DNA from: Dehalococcoidia bacterium UBA5627
GTDB lineage: Bacteria; Chloroflexota; Dehalococcoidia; Dehalococcoidales; UBA5627
Length of the DNA stretch: 11,673 nt
Direction of reading: 5' to 3'
Assembly (NCBI GenBank): GCA_002421585.1
Contig: DIKD01000120.1
Coordinates: 4,741-16,413, forward strand
Part shown: positions 1 through 6,243 of the stretch, piece after piece
How positions within the stretch are numbered: the stretch's first letter is position 1
Layout: every line of letters begins with the position of its first letter
The notes under the pieces: model-generated
The model's database searches: none
What the model was told of the DNA's origin: nothing
Seen by the model: the letters and a program-made list of their open reading frames with translations, nothing else
Made by a program: the position numbers and the translations under genes

Positions 1-461
1 AGGCCGAGTTGTCTTATTACATCTATTGAGAGAGATAAGAGTTCAATATCCGGCAGAGCACCGTTAACGCCGACAAGCTCTGCTCCGCATTGCCACTTTT
101 CCCTTGATTTTTTACCGGTTTCTTCAAACATAAATAAGTTGGTAACGTAGAAAAGCCGAGCCAGTCCGCTTATATTATTATTTATATAATATCTTGCCGT
201 CGGGATTGTGCCATCCGGTTTAAGCACGACTCTTTCTCCGCTCCAGCCATCCCAATCAAGGAATGAATAAACCTTCTCCAGCATATTCGGAGTCAATGTT
301 CCGACCGATGTAAAAAGATATAAATACTCAAGGGTTGGCGTACGTATTTCATCATAGCCCCAACCCAGGCAACAATCGCGAAAAGTATCCTCTACTAAAC
401 GAAAAGCCCGCATATCATCGGGCGTCAGGTCTTTAAAACCCTTGCATTTTTCTGCTTTCAT
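1..461 (-). CDS. HisZ/HisS-like class II aminoacyl-tRNA synthetase paralogue (5' part, cut by window edge)
   Basis: Reading leftward from an ATG at 461 gives 153 open codons that run off the window, so the C-terminal half is not visible. Segments such as GYDEIRTPTLEY (about residues 35-46), LKPDGTIPTARYYIN (about 80-94) and RLFYVTNLFMFEE (about 101-113) follow the histidyl-tRNA synthetase catalytic core in order and spacing. The motif-2 arginine of true HisRS (FRxE) is replaced by Met (FMFE), and the Glu of the LRPE/T segment is Asp. This favours HisZ, the non-catalytic regulatory subunit that partners short-form HisG (ATP phosphoribosyltransferase) in histidine synthesis, over a working synthetase. 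The start is supported by AAGGAT nine bases upstream. An ATG at 479 stops after four codons. Transcription diverges from the NfeD gene. The family call is confident; HisZ versus HisS is inference. Confidence 0.8.
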   Translation of the reverse strand, partial: MKAEKCKGFKDLTPDDMRAFRLVEDTFRDCCLGWGYDEIRTPTLEYLYLFTSVGTLTPNMLEKVYSFLDWDGWSGERVVLKPDGTIPTARYYINNNISGLARLFYVTNLFMFEETGKKSREKWQCGAELVGVNGALPDIELLSLSIDVIRQLG

Positions 462-483
462 AATTTATTTATCCTTCATAATG

Positions 484-506
484 TTAGTGTGTAAATTCTA
501 CACTAA
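484..506. repeat. imperfect inverted repeat, possible operator
   Basis: TTAGTGT (484-490) and ACACTAA (500-506) form a 7-bp dyad around a 9-base centre, with an alternative internal pairing GTGTA/TACAC. It lies between the divergent HisZ-like and NfeD genes and covers the tentative leftward -10 box. It could bind a dimeric repressor, but AT-rich dyads of this size also occur by chance. Confidence 0.35.
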
Positions 507-524
507 ATATAGCTTTGTATACAA
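495..524 (-). promoter_or_regulatory. possible sigma-70-type promoter for the HisZ-like gene
   Basis: On the minus strand TTGTAT (524-519) is followed after 18 bp by TAGAAT (500-495), about 34 bases before the ATG. Both hexamers differ from consensus and the spacer is one base long, so this is tentative. The two small dyads at 484-506 and 515-524 overlap the -10 and -35 boxes respectively. Confidence 0.35.
515..524. repeat. 10-bp perfect palindrome TTGTATACAA
   Basis: A perfect 10-bp palindrome in the divergent intergenic region, overlapping the tentative leftward -35 box and lying 22 bp upstream of the rightward -35 box. It may be a protein-binding half of a shared control region. It is short enough that chance is a real alternative. 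Confidence 0.3.
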
Positions 525-545
525 GTAAAAATATCTTGTTTTAGG

Positions 546-574
546 TTGCAGATAATCGCTAATCGGTATATACT
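546..574 (+). promoter_or_regulatory. sigma-70-type promoter for the nfeD-slipin operon
   Basis: TTGCAG (546-551), a 17-bp spacer and TATACT (569-574) match the -35/-10 consensus well. Transcription would begin near 581, giving a leader of about 55 bases before the GTG at 636. The remainder of the 462-635 gap holds only the two dyads and the tentative leftward promoter. Confidence 0.6.
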
Positions 575-635
575 CTAGGAGTATTCGATTTTGCGTGCCC
601 TTTTAAAAAAAATCAACGGGGGGCTTAAATAATAA

Positions 636-935
636 GTGGATATTTGGCTTATTGTAGTAATTGTGACGATATCGGTTTTTTTACTGGTATTTGTTGTTGA
701 ACGTATTATAGCCGCACATAAAAATCAGGTTTCTACCGGTCGTGAGGACTTAATAGGTAAATCTGCAGTAGTGCGAAAAAGGTTGAATCCTGAAGGTACG
801 GTATTTGTTGAAGGGGAAATATGGCTGGCTAAAATAGAAAGCGGTACTGCCGAACCCGGAGAATATGTCATTATTAAAAAATCTGACGGACTTAAACTAT
901 ATGTTTCTAATAACAATAATCAAGGAGGTAACTGA
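636..935 (+). CDS. short NfeD-like membrane protein (one TM helix plus OB-fold domain)
   Basis: A 99-residue protein with one N-terminal membrane helix (about residues 4-22) followed by a small beta-rich domain (about 38-95). That domain carries the NfeD C-terminal signature: LIGKSAVVRKRLNPEGTV, then VEGEIWLAK, then PGEYV. This matches the short NfeD1b form, which lacks the serine-protease domain of long NfeD proteins. Members are normally encoded beside SPFH/slipin genes, as here. The OB-like domain is thought to aid assembly of the partner in the membrane, with function inferred from the family. The start is GTG. A run of six G at 618-623 is the nearest purine-rich stretch, 12 bases upstream, so the ribosome site is weak. 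The TGA stop overlaps the next gene's ATG by one base, indicating translational coupling. Confidence 0.85.
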   Translation: MDIWLIVVIVTISVFLLVFVVERIIAAHKNQVSTGREDLIGKSAVVRKRLNPEGTVFVEGEIWLAKIESGTAEPGEYVIIKKSDGLKLYVSNNNNQGGN

Positions 936-1687
936 TGGATCTTTACGGAATTGTTGTCATTGTAGTCGCCGTATTGTTAATACTCTTTATGTCGGTAAAA
1001 GTGGTATCTGAATATGAGAGAGGGGTTATTTTCAGGCTTGGGAGGTTGATAGGGGGAAAAGGCCCCGGTTTGTTCTTTTTAATTCCATTTATTGACCGTA
1101 TGGTTAAAGTAGATTTGCGTGTTGTAACCATGGATGTGCCTTCACAGGAAGTTATTACAAAAGATAACGTTACTGTAAGAGTAAATGCCGTTATCTATTT
1201 CCGTGTTGTAGACCCCGAAGCATCGGTAGTAAAAGTACTCGACCACATCAGAGCTACTTCGCAGATTTCACAAACGACTTTGAGGAATGTGCTGGGACAA
1301 TCCGAGCTCGACGAGTTACTGGCTGAAAGAGAAAAACTTAATCAAACACTGCAATCGATAATCGATGAGCACACCGATCCCTGGGGAGTAAAAGTCAGTA
1401 CGGTAGAGATTAAAGAAGTTGAACTGCCCGAATCAATGAGAAGGTCTATGGCAGCGCAGGCGGAAGCAGAGAGAGAAAGACGCGCCAAGATAATACATGC
1501 CGAAGGAGAATTTCAGGCTTCTCAAAAGCTGGCAGACGCGGCAGTTATTATTGCCAAAGAACCGGTAACTCTGCAATTGCGCTATTTGCAGACGTTAACC
1601 GAAATTGCTTCAGAGAAAAACAGTACTCTGGTTTTCCCGATACCTATCGATCTGATATCAATGTTTATGAAAAAAGAAGATAAGTAA
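935..1687 (+). CDS. slipin / SPFH (band 7, stomatin-prohibitin) family membrane protein
   Basis: A 250-residue protein with an N-terminal membrane segment (about residues 4-22), then the SPFH/band 7 domain (about 25-190). Typical slipin stretches are YERGVIFRLGRL, GPGLFFLIPFIDR, VDLRVVTMDVPSQEVITKDNV and the helical AAQAEAERERRAKIIHAEGE region that precedes oligomerisation. Length is normal for bacterial slipins. Such proteins form large membrane-attached ring or cage assemblies that organise membrane microdomains and partner with NfeD proteins; the precise cellular role is not evident from sequence. A strong AGGAGG (923-928) lies six bases before the ATG inside the end of the nfeD gene, and start and stop overlap (TGATG). 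No long NfeD-type protease is present nearby, so this is a minimal two-gene NfeD/slipin unit. Confidence 0.9.
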   Translation: MDLYGIVVIVVAVLLILFMSVKVVSEYERGVIFRLGRLIGGKGPGLFFLIPFIDRMVKVDLRVVTMDVPSQEVITKDNVTVRVNAVIYFRVVDPEASVVKVLDHIRATSQISQTTLRNVLGQSELDELLAEREKLNQTLQSIIDEHTDPWGVKVSTVEIKEVELPESMRRSMAAQAEAERERRAKIIHAEGEFQASQKLADAAVIIAKEPVTLQLRYLQTLTEIASEKNSTLVFPIPIDLISMFMKKEDK

Positions 1688-1702
1688 AAAAATCTTATAA
1701 TA

Positions 1703-1736
1703 GGGATGTTATCTTATTCAATTAAGGTAACATCCC
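1703..1736 (-). terminator. hairpin terminator at the end of the pilT-biotin ligase operon
   Basis: A 13-bp stem (arms 1703-1715 and 1724-1736, one G-U-type mismatch) with an 8-base loop ends both converging transcripts. On the minus strand the stem is followed about 10 bases later by a run of seven T, suggesting intrinsic termination of the biotin ligase message. On the plus strand no T-run follows, so slipin termination here is less certain. One arm lies in the last biotin ligase codons and the stop codon sits at the loop edge. Confidence 0.55.
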
Positions 1737-2499
1737 CTGCTGTAAAGTTTATTATTTCACCATCCGGCGTATTTATAATCAAGCTTCCATCTTCAGCTAC
1801 GTTTTCAACTATACCTTCATAAACAGCATCACCTGATTTGGCTGATACTTTTTTGCCGATGGTATGCATATTGTCGCGCCATTCTTTGTAAACAATATCT
1901 GTGTCATTTGCTAATAAATACAGTTTTTCAAATTCGACAAGAAAAGTGCGGATGATATCCGTACGTGATATATATTTACCTTTTTCGTCTGATAATGTCG
2001 TAGCAATGTCCTCGATTTCCGGATAGTCTTTAATATTAAAATCGACATTGAGCCCCACCCCGATTACGGCATAACCGACATTGATATGCTGAATCGTTCC
2101 TTCAATAAGTATCCCACCGACTTTTTTGCTGTTGATTAGTATATCATTAGGCCATTTGATACTGGCTTTTATGCCTGTTATTTTTTTTATAGTACGTATT
2201 ATGGCAACAGATGTTACCATCACTAATGATGGTAAATGTTTGATATCGGGATATAGAATAATGGATAGAGAGATACATCCCTTTGGAGATATCCATATTC
2301 TGTCAAGCCGCCCCTTACCGGATGTTTGCTGTTCAGCAACAATGACTGTTCCTTCGGGGACGCCTTTTGATGCAGCAATTTTTGCAATCTCCATAGTGGA
2401 CGCTAGCTGAGGATAAACTACAATTCTTTTTCCGATAAAACGCGTCCCCAGTTTGTTGGAGATATTTTTAACAGATAAAATATCCTTTTCCATCGGCAT
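1714..2499 (-). CDS. birA: biotin--[acetyl-CoA-carboxylase] ligase, monofunctional (no DNA-binding domain)
   Basis: This 261-residue enzyme activates biotin as biotinyl-AMP and attaches it to a lysine of biotin carboxyl carrier domains. The catalytic domain contains the ATP/biotin loop as SGKGRLDRIWISP (about residues 60-72), KWPNDI (115-120), KKVGGILIE (125-133) and GVGLNV (147-152), followed by the small SH3-like C-terminal domain (about 210-261). The N-terminal winged helix of repressor-type BirA is absent; only about 25 residues precede the catalytic core, so it should not act as the biotin-operon repressor. The usual GRGRxGR loop reads GKGRLDR, keeping the key fourth-position Arg but replacing a Gly with Asp. 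CGGAG lies nine bases before the ATG. It starts 26 bp after pilT and is probably cotranscribed with it. Confidence 0.93.
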   Translation of the reverse strand: MPMEKDILSVKNISNKLGTRFIGKRIVVYPQLASTMEIAKIAASKGVPEGTVIVAEQQTSGKGRLDRIWISPKGCISLSIILYPDIKHLPSLVMVTSVAIIRTIKKITGIKASIKWPNDILINSKKVGGILIEGTIQHINVGYAVIGVGLNVDFNIKDYPEIEDIATTLSDEKGKYISRTDIIRTFLVEFEKLYLLANDTDIVYKEWRDNMHTIGKKVSAKSGDAVYEGIVENVAEDGSLIINTPDGEIINFTAGDVTLIE

Positions 2500-2525
2500 T
2501 TATATTACTCCGATAATTAAATATC

Positions 2526-3578
2526 TTAAATCATCTTCTCTAATCTGTCAGGATGGCTGCTCTTCAATAAAGCTTCATCTCTGGTTGCCAAACCGCGCTT
2601 CACAAGATTAGTTAGGCTCTGGTCCAACGTTTGCATTCCGATTGCATTATTTAATTGCATGATACTGGTGAGTTCATATGTCTTTCCATCTCTAATTAGA
2701 TTTCTAACAGCCGTGTTGGCCAGCAGTATTTCAAAGGCCGCTACTCTTCCTTTTGAATGATATTTAGGAAGTAATGTTTGAGATAATATAGCAACCAGTA
2801 TCTGCGAGAATTGCAACCTGATCTGCGGTTGCTGCTCTGATGGGTACATATCGATAATACGATCAACGGTTTGTGAAGCATCAATAGTATGCAATGTCCC
2901 CAATACAAGATGTCCCGTCTCGGCTGCACGTAAAGCTGTAGTGACGGTCGGTAGGTCTCTCATTTCGCCCACAACAATTACGTCAGGATCATGTCTTAAA
3001 GCATGAATTAAAGCTATGTCGAATGATAAGGTATCATCACCGAGGTCTCTCTGAGCAATCAGGCACTTTTTATTCGAATGTAAATATTCAATAGGGTCTT
3101 CAATGGTGATTACATTTCTTTTAAGCGTATTATTTAAATGGTCAATCATGGCCGCCATTGTGGTTGATTTGCCGCTTCCCGTTGGGCCTGTGACAAGTAT
3201 AAGCCCTCTGGGTTTTTGTATAAGTTCTTTGCATAATTGCGGTAATTGCAACTCTTCTATTGTACTTATCTGAAACGGCACCAGTCTGAATGCCATACTT
3301 ATTGTGCCTCTTTGTCTTAATACACTAACCCTAAACCTCGCAAGCCCCTTGATACTGTAAGCAAAATCAAGCTCCTTCGTTTTATAAAAAGAATCTCTTT
3401 GTTCCTGGGTGGTTATTTGCTCGAAAATACGGTTAATATCTTCTATATTCAATGGATTATTCTCTTCCTGTACAATTAAATCTCCGTCAATGCGAAATAC
3501 AGGCGGGGTAAACACTCTTAAATGCATATCCGAAGCTTCTTTTTGTACTACTGATCTTAGAAGATTCTCTATATCCAT
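2526..3578 (-). CDS. pilT: type IV pilus retraction ATPase PilT
   Basis: A 350-residue cytoplasmic hexameric ATPase of the secretion/pilus superfamily. An N-terminal PAS-like domain (about residues 1-100) precedes the RecA-like core. The core has Walker A GPTGSGKST (131-139), the Asp box ITIEDPIEY (157-165), Walker B DPDVIVVGEMRD (197-208) and the His box TGHLVLGTLHT (221-231). The C-terminal AVRNLIRDGK (290-299) matches the AIRNLIREGK element characteristic of PilT retraction motors rather than PilB extension motors. Length is as expected. PilT depolymerises pili to drive twitching or DNA uptake. AGGAG lies seven bases before the ATG. No other pilus genes are in view, so it is separated from a pil cluster here and shares an operon with the biotin ligase gene. 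The family call is firm; PilT versus PilU-like paralogue is less so. Confidence 0.93.
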   Translation of the reverse strand: MDIENLLRSVVQKEASDMHLRVFTPPVFRIDGDLIVQEENNPLNIEDINRIFEQITTQEQRDSFYKTKELDFAYSIKGLARFRVSVLRQRGTISMAFRLVPFQISTIEELQLPQLCKELIQKPRGLILVTGPTGSGKSTTMAAMIDHLNNTLKRNVITIEDPIEYLHSNKKCLIAQRDLGDDTLSFDIALIHALRHDPDVIVVGEMRDLPTVTTALRAAETGHLVLGTLHTIDASQTVDRIIDMYPSEQQPQIRLQFSQILVAILSQTLLPKYHSKGRVAAFEILLANTAVRNLIRDGKTYELTSIMQLNNAIGMQTLDQSLTNLVKRGLATRDEALLKSSHPDRLEKMI

Positions 3579-3647
3579 TGTCTATCTCCTAATAATTATA
3601 CTATAAATAATAGTATTCGCTTAAATAACTCATTCTTACCGAATATG

Positions 3648-3665
3648 ATACCACAATACTGGTAT
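3648..3665. repeat. small inverted repeat upstream of pilT
   Basis: ATACCA (3648-3653) and TGGTAT (3660-3665) form a 6-bp dyad around six bases, in the gap between the divergent pilT and homocysteine genes. I could not find a convincing promoter for pilT in this gap: a TATAAT on the minus strand at 3600-3595 is too near the ribosome site and lacks a -35 partner. The dyad could be regulatory, but evidence is thin. Confidence 0.25.
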
Positions 3666-3745
3666 TATTAAATAGTAAATGAATATACGATGCCCCCGTT
3701 GGAGTTCTCTTTTCTATTCAAGCTATAACGAACGCCTGGTTTTCA

Positions 3746-3774
3746 TTGACAAGCTTTGTATTACAGTTTATCAT
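3746..3774 (+). promoter_or_regulatory. strong sigma-70-type promoter for the homocysteine operon
   Basis: A perfect TTGACA (3746-3751), a 17-bp spacer and TATCAT (3769-3774) form the best promoter in the interior of the window. Transcription should begin near 3781, leaving a leader of about 57 bases. The predicted start abuts the palindrome at 3782-3797. Confidence 0.7.
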
Positions 3775-3781
3775 TTATTTA

Positions 3782-3797
3782 ATTATCCGCGGATAAT
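3782..3797. promoter_or_regulatory. perfect 16-bp palindrome at the transcription start, candidate operator
   Basis: ATTATCCGCGGATAAT is perfectly self-complementary and lies 8 bp downstream of the -10 box, where a bound dimeric repressor would block initiation. As RNA it could also fold, but with no loop it is better explained as a protein site. No T-run follows, so it is not a terminator. The regulator is not in the window and I do not recognise the motif. A sulfur- or methionine-responsive regulator would be a reasonable guess from context only. Confidence 0.5.
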
Positions 3798-3837
3798 GGC
3801 TTTAGAATTGCTTTGATATTTTTTAGGAGCCTGTAAC

Positions 3838-5046
3838 ATGTCAAAAACAATTGAGGAAATTAACAAGAAAATTAAAAAAGGTGAGGCTGTAGTCGTTAAT
3901 GCGGAAGAGATAATAGAAATTGCCAGAGAAAAAGGAATAAAAAAAGCAGCTCGTGACGTCGATGTGGTGACAACCGGCACTTTTGGCCCGATGTGCTCAT
4001 CCGGAGCTTATTTTAATATCGGTCACTCCAATCCACGCATTAAACTTGGCGGAGGGAAAGCATATCTGAATGATGTCAACGCTTATGCGGGTTTTGCGGC
4101 TACCGATTTACTTATAGGCGCCAATGCGCTACCCGACGATGACCCCAGAAACAAGATATATCCGGGTGAGTTTAACTACGGTGGCGGCCATGTGATAGAG
4201 GATCTGGTAGCCGGCAAAGACATACGATTATCGGTAACTGCATACGGGACAGATTGTTATCCGCGTAAGAAACTCGAAACACTTATTAATATTAAAGACT
4301 TAAATGAAGCTGTATTATTCAACCCGCGCAATGCATATCAGAATTATAACGCAGCGATAAATATGTCATCAAAAGTAATTTATACCTATATGGGTATCTT
4401 AAAACCCAATATGGGAAATATCAATTTTTCAACTTCGGGGCAATTATCTCCCCTGCTAAATGACCCTTATTATAGAACTATAGGAATCGGTACCAAAATA
4501 TTTTTAGGGGGCGGTATTGGTTATGTGGCATGGAATGGCACTCAGCATAACCCAAGTGCTCCTCGAAATGAAAAAGGCGTTCCTACCCGTGGTTCGGGCA
4601 CGCTTGCCCTGATAGGTGATTTGAAACAAATGAACTCCTACTGGCTGCGTGGTACCAGTATGATGGGTTACGGCGCTACACTTACAGTCGGGGTTGGAAT
4701 TCCTATACCTATCCTTTCGGAGGAGATACTTGAATATACCACAGTAACCGATGCCGATATCGTTGCTCCTGTTGTAGATTACTCTTCGGATTATCCAAAT
4801 ATGGTTTCCAATACTTTAGCGGAAGTCAGTTATGCCGATTTAAAGAGCGGCAAAGTTGAAATCGATGGTAAGCAAGTACCAACTGCATCGTTATCAAGCT
4901 ATTCGCGTGCTATAATAATCGCCGATACCTTGAAGGATTGGATAAAGAACGGGCGTTTTCTTTTAACAGAGCCCGCAGAATTGATTCCGGGGATTGAATC
5001 CGGTTTAAATACCAAACCTATGAATGAACGCCCTATTCCGGATTAG
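3838..5046 (+). CDS. HcyBio (DUF39) homocysteine biosynthesis protein
   Basis: This 402-residue protein matches the HcyBio/DUF39 family (COG1900), known in methanogens, sulfate reducers and other anaerobes. Recognisable stretches are TTGTFGPMCSSGA (about 45-57), the glycine-rich LGGGKAYLNDVNAYAG, PGEFNYGGGHVIEDLVAG, YGTDCYPRK (136-144) and PTRGSGTLALIGDLK. It has only two cysteines, Cys53 and Cys140, both in these conserved blocks, consistent with a sulfur-carrying or persulfide role. Family work places it in sulfide incorporation into aspartate semialdehyde to form homocysteine. The C-terminal CBS domains present in some archaeal members are absent. AGGAG (3825-3829) lies eight bases before the ATG. 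It is the first gene after the promoter and is followed by the ferredoxin and UPF0280 genes, the two partners associated with it genetically elsewhere. Confidence 0.9.
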   Translation: MSKTIEEINKKIKKGEAVVVNAEEIIEIAREKGIKKAARDVDVVTTGTFGPMCSSGAYFNIGHSNPRIKLGGGKAYLNDVNAYAGFAATDLLIGANALPDDDPRNKIYPGEFNYGGGHVIEDLVAGKDIRLSVTAYGTDCYPRKKLETLINIKDLNEAVLFNPRNAYQNYNAAINMSSKVIYTYMGILKPNMGNINFSTSGQLSPLLNDPYYRTIGIGTKIFLGGGIGYVAWNGTQHNPSAPRNEKGVPTRGSGTLALIGDLKQMNSYWLRGTSMMGYGATLTVGVGIPIPILSEEILEYTTVTDADIVAPVVDYSSDYPNMVSNTLAEVSYADLKSGKVEIDGKQVPTASLSSYSRAIIIADTLKDWIKNGRFLLTEPAELIPGIESGLNTKPMNERPIPD

Positions 5047-5069
5047 TCTTATTTAGCGAGGTCGTTTAA

Positions 5070-5480
5070 ATGATTGTTTCAAAAAAAATAGTTTTACACT
5101 TTCCCGTTCGGCTGGTAGATCGTTCGATAGTCTATCACCTTATTAAAGACTATGACCTGGAATTAAATATCATGAAGGCATCCATTATACCGGATGCCGA
5201 AGGTTTAATGGTTATCGAGGTTCGAGGTGAGCAAACCAATTATGATAAAGGTGTAAAATATCTTACCGAAACAGGTGTACGCATACAATCGCTGGCGCAA
5301 AATGTTATGCGAAATGACGATAAATGTACGCATTGCGGTGCTTGTGTAACAGTATGTCCTACCAAAGCTTTTAAGCTCGATTTAGAAACTCGTCTGATAT
5401 CATTCGATGCCTCCAAGTGTATTGCCTGCGGATTATGTCTCAAGGCATGTCCGCCACGAGCAATGGAGTTGCATTTCTAA
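5070..5480 (+). CDS. NIL-domain ferredoxin with two [4Fe-4S] clusters (homocysteine synthesis partner)
   Basis: A 136-residue cytoplasmic protein in two parts. Residues 1-75 form a NIL domain, the small beta-alpha fold also found at the C-terminus of MetN methionine transporters. Residues 80-136 form a bacterial 2x[4Fe-4S] ferredoxin with CTHCGACVTVCP (Cys86, 89, 92, 96) and CIACGLCLKACP (Cys117, 120, 123, 127), so all eight ligands are intact. In methanogens and Desulfovibrio the equivalent NIL/ferredoxin protein works with the DUF39 protein in making homocysteine, presumably supplying electrons for sulfur transfer. The NIL domain might bind the substrate or methionine, which is inference. 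GAGG (5058-5061) lies eight bases before the ATG, 23 bp after the DUF39 gene. Its TAA stop is in the same reading frame as the next gene's ATG nine bases later. Confidence 0.9.
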   Translation: MIVSKKIVLHFPVRLVDRSIVYHLIKDYDLELNIMKASIIPDAEGLMVIEVRGEQTNYDKGVKYLTETGVRIQSLAQNVMRNDDKCTHCGACVTVCPTKAFKLDLETRLISFDASKCIACGLCLKACPPRAMELHF

Positions 5481-5489
5481 TGTTATGTT

Positions 5490-6224
5490 ATGTACCAGGC
5501 AAGAACTTACCGCAATTGGATAAATGATAGAAATCTGGCCTCTTATAGTGTAATTATCAAAGAGACCGATCTATACATACGTACTTCCTATAATTTAAAA
5601 GATAAAGCATTTAATTCTGCCGGCAAATTCCGGAATCAAATAGAAAGCTATATCCAATTATTCCCGGATTTTGCCACGTCATTCAAACCTGTATTTGTAG
5701 ATAGCGAAAGCCCTCAGATAATCAAAGATATGGCAGACGCTTCGGGAAAATTCAACGTGGGTCCTATGGCTACGATTGCAGGAGCTATTTCTGAATATGT
5801 CGGTAAAGACCTTCTGGCGTTTTCAGAAGAGGTAATCATTGAGAACGGCGGTGATATCTTTATAAGCAGCAAGAAAAATAGAATCGTTGCTATATATGCC
5901 GGTAACTCCGCTCTTAATGGAAAATATGGAGTTGATATATCGGCAGAGGATACCCCATTAGGCATTTGCACTTCCTCAGGTACAGTCGGGCACTCATTCA
6001 GTTACGGCAAAGCGGATGCAGTGGTTATTTTAGCTAGTTCAGCATCGATAGCCGATGCCGCTGCCACATCGATATGCAATATGTTAAAAACAAAAAATGA
6101 TATAAGTAAAGCGCTGGATTATGCTAAAAGTACTCGATTGTTAAAAGGCGCTGTAATTATAATAGATAACGAGATGGGGGTGTGGGGGGATTTAAAACTT
6201 TGCGAACTTCCCTCCTATAAATAA
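5490..6224 (+). CDS. UPF0280 (COG2122) ApbE-like protein, homocysteine synthesis partner
   Basis: A 244-residue protein of the UPF0280 family, distantly related to the FMN transferase ApbE. Diagnostic stretches are GPMATIAGAISEYVG (91-105), VIIENGGDIFI (115-125), AIYAGNSAL (134-142), GICTSSGTVGHSFSYGKADAV (158-178) and the ADAAATSICN helix. In Desulfovibrio, COG2122 was linked by mutant fitness to homocysteine formation alongside DUF39 and NIL/ferredoxin proteins, and this operon has all three. The biochemical role is not settled. ATG at 5490 is the only sensible start: the upstream ATGs at 5480 and 5485 are out of frame, and a TAA lies in frame three codons upstream. No good Shine-Dalgarno sequence precedes it (GGAG is 21 bases away), so translation probably depends on ribosomes ending the ferredoxin gene. 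Confidence 0.88.
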   Translation: MYQARTYRNWINDRNLASYSVIIKETDLYIRTSYNLKDKAFNSAGKFRNQIESYIQLFPDFATSFKPVFVDSESPQIIKDMADASGKFNVGPMATIAGAISEYVGKDLLAFSEEVIIENGGDIFISSKKNRIVAIYAGNSALNGKYGVDISAEDTPLGICTSSGTVGHSFSYGKADAVVILASSASIADAAATSICNMLKTKNDISKALDYAKSTRLLKGAVIIIDNEMGVWGDLKLCELPSYK

Positions 6225-6243
6225 AGACAGAGAGGAATGCATT

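Noticed and set aside
2126..2410. Open frame on the plus strand opposite the biotin ligase
   Set aside because: It lies wholly inside a well-supported gene on the other strand, has no recognisable domain and looks like an antisense shadow.
3595..3600. TATAAT on the minus strand as the -10 box of pilT
   Set aside because: It would place the transcript start at the ribosome-binding site and has no credible -35 hexamer at a suitable distance.
3775..3837. SAM or SAH riboswitch in the leader of the homocysteine operon
   Set aside because: The predicted leader is only about 57 bases and contains a single loopless palindrome; it lacks the length and multi-helix architecture of the known methionine-related riboswitches.
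6237..6239. ATG at 6237 as the start of the epimerase
   Set aside because: It is out of frame with the RPE protein and meets a stop after a short run; the GTG at 6244 has the correct frame and spacing.
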